DNA of 64,000 nucleotides from Mytilinidion resinicola (GCF_010093595.1 NW_022985453.1:645745-709744); one strand, 5' to 3'. Positions 36,567 to 48,299 are shown, counted from the first letter of the stretch. Notes: generated by a model not told the origin, from the sequence alone. Numbers and translations: made by a program.

Positions 36567-37088
36567 GCCCCGTGTTGAATTCGAATGTGTGCGGTTCGCG
36601 AATTGTGTTCTCCTTGCATCTGTACGTATAAAGTTCGGCTGTCAGGCCTGTGGGAGGAGGCTAGATTGGGTGGATGGATGTGCCACGACGTAGCGGAATG
36701 CAAAATAACCCATTTTTTTGGTTTGATATATTGTGTAGCGCTAGGTATTGCCACATGTCTATCATTATAGCAATGTCCATCTCAAAGCTTTCCAGGAATG
36801 AAATTGAGTTCGCTCATACCGGGAGCCGTTCACGTGGCCCTCACTGAAACAAAAACCTGCTCCTACAGCGGCTCGTCACAAACATCCGTACACCCGGTTG
36901 CCACTGCGTGAAGGGCTTCATGGTATTTTCAGCATTGTGAATCAGAGAGAAGTTCGGCTTTTTAGATAACTAGTAAACTCGTGAGGCTACCCCAGACAGT
37001 GTCATCAGTGTGTACGCAGACCGGAAGTGTATCTGCTACTTGCCTGGCACAGCTCGAGTCTCCCTGGTACGTTATGATGATTTAGAAA
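36567..37088. repeat. Intergenic with rearranged dispersed repeat, copy C
   Basis: About 36885-36925 reads forward like the start of copies A and B (CATCCGTACAC, GCCACTGCGTG, GGGCTTCA). About 36985-37035 reads as the reverse complement of their second half (CTCGTGAGGCTACCCCAGAC, CGCAGACCGGAAGTGTATC). An inversion or two nested insertions would explain this. The last bases, ending GTACGTTATGATGATTTAG, resemble 37755-37800 on the far side of the transposon. Confidence 0.5.
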
Positions 37089-37722
37089 GGACGAGCTTAA
37101 TTATCACCCTCATTTTTCTCTCCGTATCAACCCCCCTAATCTAATTCTCTTCCTATCACCACCCCCCCCCCCCCCCCCCTTTGATTTGGCTTAGCTCTGG
37201 CCTGTAACAACTTTCTTTTCACCAATTGGAAGCTGAATTACTAAATCTCAATGTGGAATTCACATCATCTCTTTGCTAGATTATGCAGGCACACTCTAAC
37301 AGCGACGTAGGGGCTCTCTATTTCCTTAGTCCGCGGCACTTGGCCAGCCCTCCAGGGATAGCCTTCTAACGAATCCTACATGTAAGAAGATGGTAGCTTG
37401 TGGTGAAGGACCTAGCACGGTAGGTGAGCTATGTGGGAGACGGACTACATGACTTTCGTTTTGATTTAGTAAGTAGGTCCTTTAGTCTCGATTAATTAGT
37501 AGGTGGACGGGTGCGTTATAGGCGGGCTAGTTGTGTTGATATATAACTATTGATCCGCTCTCATGATGTGAATTCCACATTGAGATTTAGTAATCCAGCT
37601 TCTAATTAGTGAAAAGAAAGTTGTTACAGGCCAGAGCTAAGCCAAATCTAGGGGGGGTGGATAGGAAGAGAATTAGGGGGGTGATACGAAGAGAAAAAGG
37701 GGGGTGATAATTAAGCTCGTCC
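37089..37722. mobile_element. Non-autonomous long-TIR transposon, copy 2 (diverged)
   Basis: The 634-bp element shares the GGACGAGC ends of the element at 883-1776. Its TIRs (37089-37268 and 37563-37722) have diverged. Both elements share a TAGCTC.GGCC block in the TIR and an internal stretch around CTCTATTTCCTTAGTCC and GTGGTGAAGGA, so they are one family. The flanks TTTAGAAA / TTTAAACA agree at 6 of 8 positions, as a decayed target duplication would. The left TIR carries a run of about 18 C where the right has 7 G, a slippage product. Confidence 0.85.
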
Positions 37723-38092
37723 TTTAAACACACTCACTCTAGACTTGTGTACACGTGCCTAGCACCGCTTGAGGTCCCCTGGAACGTTGGGATCATTTGG
37801 AAAAACACCGTTTCGACAGGTCTGGTAGCTCTTCGGGCCACCTCAGACGGTGTTAGACCACCACTTTATGTTCAGCAAGCGTTGACGGGTTTGGATATGA
37901 AGTCAGTGGCATTGGTGTATGCTGAACTTGTCTCTAATAACGCAGCCGCACCGTCTTTACTCTTACAGACGACCTCGTGAGAAACGCTATGGCTAAAAAG
38001 CGCCAACTCCTTGCCATGAAGCTTAAGTGTCTTCCCCTATCAACCTCAAAATCCATCAACCCCGTTCCCTCCAACTTACCTGCAGAGACGCT
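37723..38092. other. Intergenic; repeat-derived, no gene seen
   Basis: It contains a CCACCTCAGACGG block also seen in the tandem repeat at the left end of the window (near 195), and a diverged copy of the bases left of the transposon. The frame at 37747-37980 has no family signal. Confidence 0.5.
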
Positions 38093-39632
38093 CTAATTAT
38101 ACTGCATATACGTCGCCGTCGAGTTGAACTTCAGGTTCCCCTTAATGACCTTGTCCACCGCAGCCAAAAAGTCCTTCTCCGTCGCCACCTTCCTCCGCGC
38201 CCTGATCGCGAACATGCCTGCTTCGGTAGCCACACTCCTCAGCTCAGCACCCGTGCTGTTCGGGCACAGCCGCGAGATAAGCTCCCATCGAATATCGCGC
38301 TCGACGCTCATGCTCTTGGCGTGGATGCGCAAGATATTCGCGCGGCCCTCCATATCCGGCAGCGAGAACTCGATCTTGCGGTCGATACGGCCGGGACGCA
38401 TGAGCGCGGGGTCGAGAGTAGACGGGCGATTGGTAGCGAACATGACCTTGATGTTGCCGCGGGAGTCGAAGCCGTCGAGCTGCGTGATCAGCTCCAGCAT
38501 AGTTCGCTGGACCTCGTTGTCGCCGCCCGCGCCGTCGTCGAAACGCGCGCCGCCGACGGCGTCGATCTCGTCGAAGAAGATGATGCAGGCTTTCTTCGTG
38601 CGGGCCATTTCGAAGAGCTCGCGCACCATGCGCGCGCCCTCGCCGACGTATTTTTGCACGAGCTCGGAGCCGATGACGCGGATGAAGGTGGCGTCGGTGC
38701 GGTTGGCTACTGCGCGCGCGCAAAGAGTCTTGCCGGTTCCTGGGGGGCCGTAGAGGAGGGCGCCTTTCGGCGGGTCGATGCCTAGGTTGACGAAGCGTTC
38801 GGGGGAGAGGAGCGGCATTTCGACGACTTCGCGGAGCTTCTCGATTTGCTCTTTGCAGCCGCCTACATCGCCGTAGGTCACGTCGGGCTTGTCTTCTACT
38901 GTCATCATAGTGACTGAGGGGTCGATCTTGGGCGGTAGGGGGAGGAGGATCTGGTATTTGTTCCGGTCGACACTATTGGAATCTTGTTAGCCTTGATACT
39001 GGTCATTTTGCTGAAGGGATTCCATACCCAACCCGCATGCCCTCCTCGATGTCAGTCGGACTGACCCGCTCGCCCAGGTTGACGACGAATTTGGCGATTT
39101 GCTTGACGTTGATGACATATTTGCTCTTCTCCGTGTCCTTCTCGTCCTGGATGATCTTTGTACACCTTGCGACCTGGAGCGGCTGCTCTTCCTGCATCCG
39201 TTGCCTATCCGCAGCGATGTCCCATAGATGTGGTGGTGCGAGACCTGTGTCTGATTCCTGTATGACTTGTTAGATAATCCAATAGTGGTGGGCGCTTCGA
39301 GGCGAGTGTACCTTGACGCCTAATCGGAGGTTAGCTTATGCTTCATCATATAACGGACTCCCACGACTCACCTATCTTCTCGTTCACACTTTGCTGCTTG
39401 TCCTTGATCTCCTTCTCCAGCTTCTTCAGCTCCGCAGCATACGGCGCGGCCCCGTACGTCTTAAGTACCTGAATATCCCTGCGTAACACTTAGCCCGGGA
39501 ACCATAAAAGCGCCCACGGGGAGCTTCGGAGACGTACTCATCGGTCAGAGGCGTGATCTTCTTCTCTTCTACCTCATCGTCGGCAAAGGTCTTGTTGTAC
39601 TTCTCCCAGTTCTGGCCGGTGGCACTGGGCAT
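38093..39632 (-). CDS. RPT1: 26S proteasome regulatory ATPase subunit Rpt1 (PSMC2)
   Basis: Five exons (39538-39632, 39372-39478, 39313-39320, 39028-39257, 38093-38972) give 439 aa. The third exon is only 8 nt, coding part of GVK between QSVNEKIG and [13 protein letters not shown]. The N-terminal coiled coil ([20 protein letters not shown]) leads to the OB domain and the AAA+ core. The core has [20 protein letters not shown], Walker A GPPGTGKT, the pore-loop region, Walker [13 protein letters not shown] and arginine fingers in [13 protein letters not shown]. The C-terminus is STATYMQYN. Rpt1 is one of six ATPases that unfold substrates into the 20S core. It shares a short promoter with the chaperonin gene CCT4. 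Confidence 0.98.
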
Positions 39633-39941
39633 GTTGACTGCGGCGACAGGCTGTCGCGGGGTTTAGAGGTGATGTATGAAAGGCACTCGTCTGGGGAGGT
39701 TGGTAGGACTTCGACGGTGGGTTCGTGTAAGAGGGACGTGGGAAGTGGTGGTCGTGAGCGAGGCCGATGAGATGTAGATGGACAGCTAGGTAGGCCGTGA
39801 TGATGAATCGAGGAGGATCTCGGTGTTACGTTGTTCCGTACGCGTTGTGAAATCGCGTTCAAGGCTCCAAAAGTTTATGCGCGGGGCGAGAGGAGAGCAA
39901 CGACACAGCGCCACGAACTTCAAATACTCCTTCCTCATACC
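39633..39941. promoter_or_regulatory. Shared promoter of RPT1 and CCT4
   Basis: The two start codons are 309 bases apart, head to head. I looked for the Rpn4/PACE word GGTGGCAAA and did not find it. Whether the region acts as one bidirectional promoter is inference from spacing. Confidence 0.5.
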
Positions 39942-41639
39942 ATGGCGACTCAAGTAGCAAGCAGCAATGCCGGAAATGCGGCATTCAGGGTATTGATTAT
40001 GATCTAGAGGGTTCAGAGCACATAGACTGACATTTTATAGGACAAGGAAAAGCCCAGAGCTGTTCGGACAGCAAATATTCTTGCGGCCAGAGCTGTTGCC
40101 GATGCTATTCGAACCTCCCTAGGTCCCAAGGGCATGGACAAGATGATCCAAACCGGACGCGGTGAAACCATAATTACCAACGACGGCGCCACTATGCTCA
40201 AGCAAATGAGCGTGATGCATCCCTCCGCAAAGATGCTCGTAGACCTTGCACATGCACAGGATATCGAAGCGGGAGATGGCACTACCTCAGTAGTAGTCCT
40301 CGCCGGGAGCCTTCTTGCGGCCGCAGAGCGGTTACTATCGAAAGGACTGCACCCTACAGTCATATCAGAAGCATTCCAGCGCGCTGCGGCGGCAGCAATA
40401 CATATCCTGGATGACATATCCATCCCTGTCTCCCTCTCCGATCGATCTGCTCTCCTCAAGGCCGCTTCCACTTCTCTCTCCTCGAAAATCGTTGCGCAAG
40501 AGGCCAAACTACCCATAATGGCCGTAGACTCTGTGCTCAAAGTCATCGACCCCAAGACCGCAGACAATGTAGACTTGAAGAGCATAAGGATTCTAAAGAA
40601 GCCGGGCGGAACGATCGAGGACAGCGAGATGGTAGATGGTCTGGTGCTAAACCAGCAAGTGGTCAAGAGCGGCGGAGGACCAACGCGGATCGAGAAGGCC
40701 AAGATTGGCCTGATACAATTCCAGCTCAGCCCACCAAAGCCCGACATGGAAAACCAGATTGTCGTGAACGACTACCGGCAGATGGACAAAATCTTGAAGG
40801 AGGAGCGAACGTATTTGCTAAACATGGTTAAGAAAATCAAGAAGGCGAAGTGCAATGTTCTGTTCATCCAGAAATCGATCCTGCGGGACGCTGTCAATGA
40901 CCTAAGTCTTCATTTCTTGGCCAAGCTGGGCATACTCTGCGTCAAGGACATTGAGCGGGACGAGATCGAGTTCATTTGCCGAGTAAGTTATCTCACATTA
41001 TCTCGATTGGAGAAACAGAACTAACGAAATCAGAGCACCGGCTGCAAGCCAATCGCCGACATCGACTCCTTCACCGAAGACAAACTCGGCTCCGCTGACC
41101 TGATCGAGGAAGTCCAAGCCAACGGTGCCCGCATCGTCAAGGTCACTGGGGTCAAGAACTCCGAAAAAACCGTGTCTATCATCTGCCGTGGTGCCAACAG
41201 CCTCATCCTCGAGGAGACCGAGCGCTCTCTCCACGACGCCCACTGCGTTATCCGCTGCCTCGTCAAGAAGCGCGGCCTCCTCCCCGGTGGCGGCGCTCCC
41301 GAGATCGAGATCGCGCATCAACTCTCCAAGCAGGCGCGTGAGCTTACCGGCACCGAGTCCATTTGCTGGAAGGCGTTCGCGGATGCCATGGAGGTGATCC
41401 CGACCACGCTGGCTGAGAACGCTGGTCTGAATTCCATCAGAGTCGTGACGGAGCTCAGGCACAGGCATGGCCAGGGCCAGCAGAACGCCGGCGTTAGCAT
41501 CAAGAGCGGTGGTGTTAAGAATGATATGGCCGAGGAAAACGTGCTACAGCCGCTGTTAGTCAGCACAAGTGCGATTGAGTTGGCTGCGGAGACAGTCAAG
41601 ATGATCCTGAGGATCGACGATATCGCTTTGTCGAGGTAG
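39942..41639 (+). CDS. CCT4: T-complex protein 1 subunit delta (CCT4 chaperonin)
   Basis: Three exons (39942-39989, 40041-40982, 41034-41639) give 531 aa. After [20 protein letters not shown] come the group II chaperonin signatures [26 protein letters not shown] (here [10 protein letters not shown]) and the ATP-site [12 protein letters not shown]. The apical domain follows, then [11 protein letters not shown] and the catalytic-Asp region. It ends [11 protein letters not shown], the delta-subunit tail. CCT folds actin, tubulin and WD40 proteins in the cytosol as a 16-mer. Confidence 0.98.
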
Positions 41640-41861
41640 GCGGTGTAGGGTAAAATAGGAGGCTGGAGTAGGTGTCCTAGACTCGAAGGCAAAATACCAT
41701 GGTTGTGAAAATAATACAATCAATGAATGAGAATAACACAATCCAAATGTGCATGTCGTCAGATTGTCGAGATCTTTAGGAGAGGCCTTAAGCCCGTGAG
41801 CTGTGAGCACACTTGAATACTACTCTCTCAAGATCCATTATTGGTTATTATACCAACTCCT

Positions 41862-44188
41862 CTAAACCCCCTTCCCAAACCTCCCCGTCTCAACCGCCGC
41901 CCCAACAACCCCATCCCCCTTAACAATCCCCGTCGTACAAATCAACAGCTTCTTCCCCCCCGCCTCCGCCAGCTTCCTCCCCACAAACCTCACCGCCGCC
42001 ACCTCCGCGCGACAGATCCCTCCCAAGAAAAACACAACCACCGTCTTCCCACTATCCGCGTGGCCCGACCCATTCAGCATCTGCCGCGCCTTGACCGCCT
42101 TCTCCTCCCCACTCTGCGTCTCATTAAACGTGGCGCCCCGGATATGCTTCGCCGCGTCCTCAAACAGCCGCCAGCCCTGCGCAGCCGCCGCGGCCTGCTG
42201 CCCCGCGGGCTTCACTAGGCCGGCCAGTTGCTGCTTCTGCACGACGCTCTGCACGAGCCGCACGCTGAGCGGCGCGTAGCCCGAGAAGGCGTACGAGATG
42301 TCGTTGGGCTCGGCCTCGTTGACCTCGTCGTCCCAGACGCGCAGGTTGCGGCGCAGGGGCGTGTAGTTGGTGACGGAGCCGGGCTTTGCGGCGCCGGCGC
42401 CGCCGCCGAGGCCGCCGCCGAGGCCGCCGCTACGGGCGGTCAGGAGGCCCATTTTCTCGAGGGCGGCGAGGGTGAGGAGGTGCTGGTGGCCGTAGGCGTG
42501 CAGGATGGCGCGCTTGAAGGTCTCGAGGTCTTTGGCGCGCATGCCGGCGCTGGTGCAGCTCTCGAGGCAGAGGAGGCGCAGGACGGTGGGGAGGGCGACA
42601 CCGCGGTCGATCAGCTCGGTGATGGTGGCGTGCTGCGTGCTGGGGTCGGCGCCGGACATGATGTTTTGCTGGACTTCGAGGGTGCGCAGAAAGGTGTCGG
42701 TTCGCGTGCGTTTTATGATTTCTTCGGCGAGGCTGGTGTGCAGTTTTAGGCTGGCTTGCTCGGCTTGGTAGCCGGGGAGTTTGGCGACGAAGTCGCGGAG
42801 CTCGGCGGTGGTTTTGTTGGCGATTTGGCGGCTTTCGTAGGAGCTCTGGAGGCGGCGGGCGACTTTGTTGAGGAGGTTGCCCACGATGGCGAAGTTGGAG
42901 TCGCCGAGGGTGCTGTAGAGGGTGTCTTTTGCGTCTATGGCGATTTTGCGTTTCAGGGTCTGTGATTGTGTTGCTGCGGAGCCAGAGTTCTGCCCGGGTT
43001 GTTGCTGAGAGGCTGCTCCCACGATCGAGGAATCGACTTCTGTTTGGTTTGATTGGATTCCAAAGAACTCGTCAATCAGGCCTTCATATGTGAGTTGAGA
43101 AAGCAGAACAGTTGGGTAGTCGACTTCGCGATCTATGACGATCAAGGTGTCTATTGAAGAACTAGGAGTGAGACCGAGAAAAGATGGCCCATTCGTATTT
43201 GAGCTTTCGCCTGCTGTAACCTCAGTACGCATTCTTATTAGTAAATCGGCAAGACGCTTTGCGTTGTCGCCTTTGCCAATGATCCGCGGGAATAGGCCAT
43301 GTTTCTGTTGCATGAGCATGAGAGCCTTCGCAGAGAGATATATGGAAGTCGGGTCTTTGGACTAATGGGTGTTAGTTGGCGACATATCGGTTTCTCATAG
43401 AGGAATCTTACAAGGTACAGATCACTGAACGCGTCTTCAAGTTCCAAAGATAACAGATCGTCTGCCAGAGGGACAAAATACAATGCAAGCTCGGAGATGC
43501 TGACTTCCCCTAGCACGCCGGCTTCCTCCAGAATTTGGTCTGACACCATGGTTCTTCGAGGCGACCAGAAGATGGAAAATTCGTGGTCTATTTGGCTACT
43601 CCGGCGAAGGCGCTTGATCTGATCTAATCGAGATGTAAGCATATAATGATGGACATACTTCATATAGCAAACAAAGAAGAAATCCAATGAGAAAGTGCTC
43701 GGATATGTGGACGTATTCAATGTAGAGATCGACTATGACTATGTAGGGTAGGGAAATAATCTACATAGCCTCTTTATGATCCCACGGTTCCAATACGGAA
43801 CCAATGAAGCAAAGGTACGCTTCTTGATAGACTATATCTCAAAATTAATCACTCACCAGCAACTGCCATTACCGTCCTAGCCTTCTCTCCGCGCACTAGA
43901 AACACGACATTTCTTTGAGAGGAGTCGATATTGTCGTTCTCCAAGAAGAATAGCTTGTCCACGCCATATTCCTGGAGTGTGGAAACCTTGACAAGAAGAT
44001 TCAATGGTCCAGCAAGCGCTTTTTCTAGCACCAAGTTCTTCTTTCCCCGTACCTGCGGAAATATTGTCAGTCTACTATTGAGTTTCTTGTAGTTTCGTAG
44101 CTTCACTTACTCCCTCAAGGAGTAGGAGGAGATCCCGACGGGCTTTCTCGCCGATTTCAGATGTGCTTAGCGTCGTATGAGGAGCCAT
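41862..44188 (-). CDS. VPS33: Vacuolar sorting protein Vps33 (Sec1/Munc18 family)
   Basis: Four exons (44111-44188, 43857-44052, 43412-43623, 41862-43361) give 661 aa. The start is MAPHTTLSTSEIGEKARRDL. SM-protein features are KKNLVLEKALAGPLNLLVKV, VDKLFFLENDNIDSSQRNVV, SSSIDTLIVIDREVDYPTVL then LSQLTYEGLIDE, and ALEKMGLL near the end of the third domain. The size and the IDREVDYPTVLLSQLTYEGL form identify the Vps33 branch. It is the SNARE-binding subunit of the HOPS and CORVET tethering complexes at endosome and vacuole. A Gly/Ala-rich insert (SGGLGGGLGGGAGAAKPG) and a Gln/Ser linker are low-complexity additions. It converges on CCT4 with a 222-base gap. Confidence 0.95.
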
Positions 44189-44446
44189 GATGGATTACCG
44201 TCAGGCTTCAAAGGGAGCATTAACAGGCTTCGAATCCATCATGGAGGCCAACTGTCACACTACGGTAGCCTGCACTGGTGTCTCGGAGGAGTCGATGTTG
44301 AGGTGCCAGGGTGCGGAGGTCAATAGCCCGGTTTCGCGCGCCGAATTGATTCGGAGCAGCGAGGATTTTCCGTGCCTCAACTCCAATGACTCTTTTGAGG
44401 ACCCCACACCCGGTTTCTAGTACTCCACACCATTCAAATTCATTGC
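44189..44446. promoter_or_regulatory. Shared promoter of VPS33 and HTS1
   Basis: Only 258 bases separate the two divergent start codons. No specific binding site is claimed. Confidence 0.5.
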
Positions 44447-46357
44447 ATGCAGCTCCTCTTCCTCGCGCGTGTCAGATCTACCAGATCCCTCCAACGCATT
44501 TCCTGGACTGCTACCCACACGAGAGGACCCCAAGCGGCTGCTACCAGCTGTAGAACATTCACGCAACAAGCCCTATTCGAAGACGCCGACATGGGGAAGA
44601 AAGAGAAGTCCTCGTTTCAATTGAAGACGCCCAAGGTAGCTAATACGACACCAAAGATTACATACACAAGGCTAACAGATTTTCACAGGGCACTAAAGAC
44701 TGTAGGTCCCCTCGACCCTGCCTCTCAGACTCTACAATTGAGCCAGCCTAATACTGTGATTGCAGGGCAGGGGACTGATATGATCATCAGGGATGGGATA
44801 TTCAGCAAGATCAGCGAAGTCTTCAAGCGCCACGGAGCAGTGACAATCGACACGTGCGTCCCTCTCCTCTGAACTTTCTACAGACAGCACCCTGACCTTC
44901 ACAGACCCGTTTTCGAACTCAAGGAGATATTGGCAGGGAAATACGGGGAGGACTCGAAGCTCATCTACGATCTCGCGGACCAAGGTGGCGAGCTATGCTC
45001 GCTCCGCTACGATCTCACCGTCCCGTTCGCGCGCTGGCTCGCCATGAACTCGTCTGTCAAACACATCAAGCGATACCACATTGCCAAAGTCTACCGCCGG
45101 GACCAGCCTGCGATGACGAAGGGGCGTATGCGCGAATTCTACCAGTGCGACTTCGATATCGCCGGCGAGTACGACAGCATGATTCCAGACGCGGAGATAT
45201 TGCGGATTACGAGCGAGATCTTCGAATCGTTGGGGTGGCAGGGCAAATACACCATCAAGATAAATCACAGGAAAATCCTAGACGGCATATTCGAGGTCTG
45301 CGGCGTGCCAACGGACAAGCTCAGGACGATCAGCAGCGCGGTGGATAAGCTAGATAAGGTAAGCACATTTTAAATCAGCAGACACTAATTTGAGGTACTC
45401 CGTATTACTTTCACATCAGTTGTTAATTGCATATAGTCGCCCTGGGATGAAGTCCGCCGCGAAATGACCGAGGAGAAAGGCCTCGATCCAGAGGTCGCCG
45501 ACAAGATAGGGCAATACGTCAACTTCAAAGGCGGACGCGACCTATTAACGAAGCTAACCGAAGATACCACCCTTTATGGAAATGCTTCTGCAAAGAAAGG
45601 CCTCGACGACATGGCAACCCTATTCGACTACCTAGAGATCTTCGGGGTACTACCCAACATATCTCTCGACATGAGCCTGGCCCGCGGCCTCGATTACTAC
45701 ACCGGCGTCATCTACGAAGTAGTCACGGAAGGCTCAGCAGGCGACTCCACGGCCAAGAAGCCAGCGAAAAAGGACAAAAAGCCAGCGGACGCGGACGAAG
45801 ATCGGTCTTCAGACCCCTCGGTCGGCGTGGGCAGTGTAGCCGCAGGTGGTCGCTATGATGAACTTGTCGGGATGTTCAGTGGGAAAGGTCAGATCCCGTG
45901 CGTTGGGATATCCTTCGGTGTCGACCGGATATTCAGCATCACGAAGGCGCGCATGGCGAAAGAAACAGAGCTACGGCCAAATGAGGTCGATGTGTACGTC
46001 ATGGTGCTCGGGAGCAAAGGCGGCCTCCTCAAAGAACGCATGGAAGTCGCGACGATGCTGTGGGACGCGGGCATCAAGACCGAGTTCTCGTGGAAGGTCA
46101 AGCCAAAAGCGCCACCGCAATGGAAGGCGGCGGAGAACGGCGGCATTCCCTATGCAGTCATTCTAGGAGACGATGAGGTTAGAGACGGGAAGGTGACGCT
46201 GAAGAAGTTTGGCCTTCCCGAGGGCCACCCGGAGAAGAACGGCGTGTTGATCAGCCGATCAGACCTGTTGTCCGAGCTGAAGAAGAAGCTGCAGGCGCTT
46301 TCGGAGCCGGAGCTGGAGGAGAAGGTCGGGGAGCTGACCGTGCAAGAGAGCGCCTGA
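44447..46357 (+). CDS. HTS1: Histidyl-tRNA synthetase, probable dual mitochondrial/cytosolic
   Basis: Five exons (44447-44635, 44689-44701, 44766-44853, 44905-45358, 45437-46357) give 554 aa; exon 2 is 13 nt. The first Met begins a basic, Ser/Thr-rich leader ([20 protein letters not shown]). A second in-frame Met at 44591 ([20 protein letters not shown]) begins the conserved enzyme, the arrangement that gives two compartments from one gene in yeast. Class II motifs are seen: [14 protein letters not shown], motif 2 with [13 protein letters not shown], the histidine-A box [15 protein letters not shown], motif 3 [12 protein letters not shown], and a C-terminal anticodon domain. A Lys/Asp-rich insert ([20 protein letters not shown]) interrupts the core, as in other fungal HisRS. 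It charges tRNA-His. Confidence 0.97.
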
Positions 46358-46689
46358 TTCGGGCAAGTTTTCTCTTCTTGATGTCGTTATGCTAGATCTT
46401 CAAAAGCTGCGCTGCGTTGGCGCAGGGTTGATATCCTGGGAGAAATAGACGAGGCTGTTGGCTTCTGTGCACTTGCTTGATGCTGTTTGAGGTGCGGAAC
46501 TATGGTGCGAGAACTGGATTGTGATTGGCTGTGCTTCATGTCTTCCGGCAGATCGTGACTGTCATGAGGTAAGTTTCCTGCTTCCGCTCTTCCTTCACGT
46601 GTTTCAGCGATCAAGCGGTGTCGTGTACGGGAGATGTCGGAGCGATCGATGGCATGTGATGGAGCACGCGTAACTCGTCACACGGACGA
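46358..46689. other. Intergenic; 3' side of HTS1 leading into the array
   Basis: No gene was recognised. The first conserved words of the array (GTCACACGGACGAG...TGCTTACT) begin at its right end. Confidence 0.55.
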
Positions 46690-46692
46690 GGG

Positions 46693-46740
46693 TGCTTACT
46701 CACTCACCTATTTTCTTTCTTCTGGAGGGTATAAGAGCTC
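46693..46740 (+). promoter_or_regulatory. Array promoter-like module 1
   Basis: TGCTTACTCACTCACC is followed 37 bases later by TATAAGAGCTC. Preceded by GTCACACGGACGAG. Confidence 0.5.
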
Positions 46741-46766
46741 GTTGTCCCCCCGTCCTGGACGCCTGT

Positions 46767-47075
46767 CTTCAGGGCGGAGAGGGGGATGGGGATCGAAAAA
46801 GCGAACATCGGTCGATCGATGGGGAGGAGGGGGATCAGAAACCTCAGTAGTCTCGACGCAAATGGGTCGTGTCAACTTCATACTTGATGTGGGGGTTATG
46901 GCGCTGTGTCTTGGTCCTCGTCTACTTCAGGGTGGAGAGGGGGATGGGGATCGAAAAAGCGAACATCGGTCGATCGATGGGGAGGAGGGGGATCAGAAAC
47001 CTCAGTAGTCTCGACGCAAATGGGTCGTATCAACCTTGATGTGGTGTTATGGTGCTGTGTCTTGGTCCTCGTCTT
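46767..47075 (+). repeat. Two near-identical adjacent repeat units, period 158 bp
   Basis: The stretch from CTTCAGGGCGGAGAGGGGGA at 46767 recurs almost base for base from 46925, through GGTCGATCGATGGGGAGGAG, CTCAGTAGTCTCGACGC and CTGTGTCTTGGTCCTCG. A third, more diverged unit starts near 47076. This is the least diverged part of the array and points to recent duplication or gene conversion. Confidence 0.85.
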
Positions 47076-48299
47076 CTTCAGGGTGGAGGGGAAAGGGGGG
47101 ATCAAACCACGAACGCATATACATCGAATGGAGAGGAGAGGGATCAAATCGTCTTAGGGCATCAGCTGATGAGCCGTGTCAAGATCAGTGCTGACGTGGA
47201 ATCATGGTGCTGCGTCTTGGTCTTCGCAAAATCGCAAGAGGCAGCGATGTGGGCGTGGGAGGGGGAGGTGGCTTTGGAGGAGGATTGGGGATCAAAATGA
47301 AGAACGGGGGGGTGTGCCCCATGGGGGAGGTGAGGGATCAAAGCTTCGTACGTGCATGTTCATGAGTCGTGTCAGCCTCGCTGTCGACTTGGAATAATGG
47401 CACTGTGTCTTGGTCCTTGAGTTTAATGAAGGCGACAATCAAGTCTCATGTGGGTGGGAGGCGGGAGGTGGATGGAGGATCGAACATGATCGGACAAATT
47501 TACCTATGAGGAGGCTGGGGATCGAATCCTCCTGGGTTTACAGCCCATGAGTCGTGTCAACCGCACTATTGACTTTAATTCATGGGGCTTTGCCTTGGTC
47601 CTCGTGTTCAAAATTGTAGCTGGGGCTTCAACGATGGGGGTGGAGGTGGGTTTGGGGGAGGACGGGTGATCACAGTGGAAGAAGAAACACCTCCACGGGG
47701 AGTCAGGGGATCAAATTTGGTAGCTTGTTGGATCATGAGTCTTGTCAACATTCGCACTCCAATTCTGAAATGGCGCTGTGTCCTGGTCCGTGTTCAAAAT
47801 AGTCTCGGGGGCGATTATAATGGAGGTGGAGGTGGAGGATCAACACGTTATCCTTTGTTGGTACATGAGCACTGTCATGGAGGTCTCGTTGTGAGAGGGG
47901 CAAGGGGATCGGTGGTTAGCTTTGTGAGGGAGAAAATGACATGCGCTGAGCGTTTTCCTCAGTTGCCTCTCCCCTCAAAGTCTTTTGGGTGTTAAAGCAT
48001 CGATGTCAACCTCCACGACGTCTATTCGTTATGATAAAAGAGAGAGAAAAAGAAGGGGGATCAAAACGGCATTACTCCTCACGTCATGTGCCTCGTCGAA
48101 ACCTCGAAACTAGTTGTGCTATGGTAGTGCGGCGCAGTTCTCATGTTCAAACGCCGTGTGGAAGAGAGATCTATGTGGAGGCGGCGGAAGAGGATCAATC
48201 ATTCATCTTCTGACTGGTTATGGTGTCGGGGGTTGGGGCTGGAGAGGTTGGCGTGCATCGGTGTGCACAGGAAAGGAGGAAGCAAGAGATGTCACGCGC

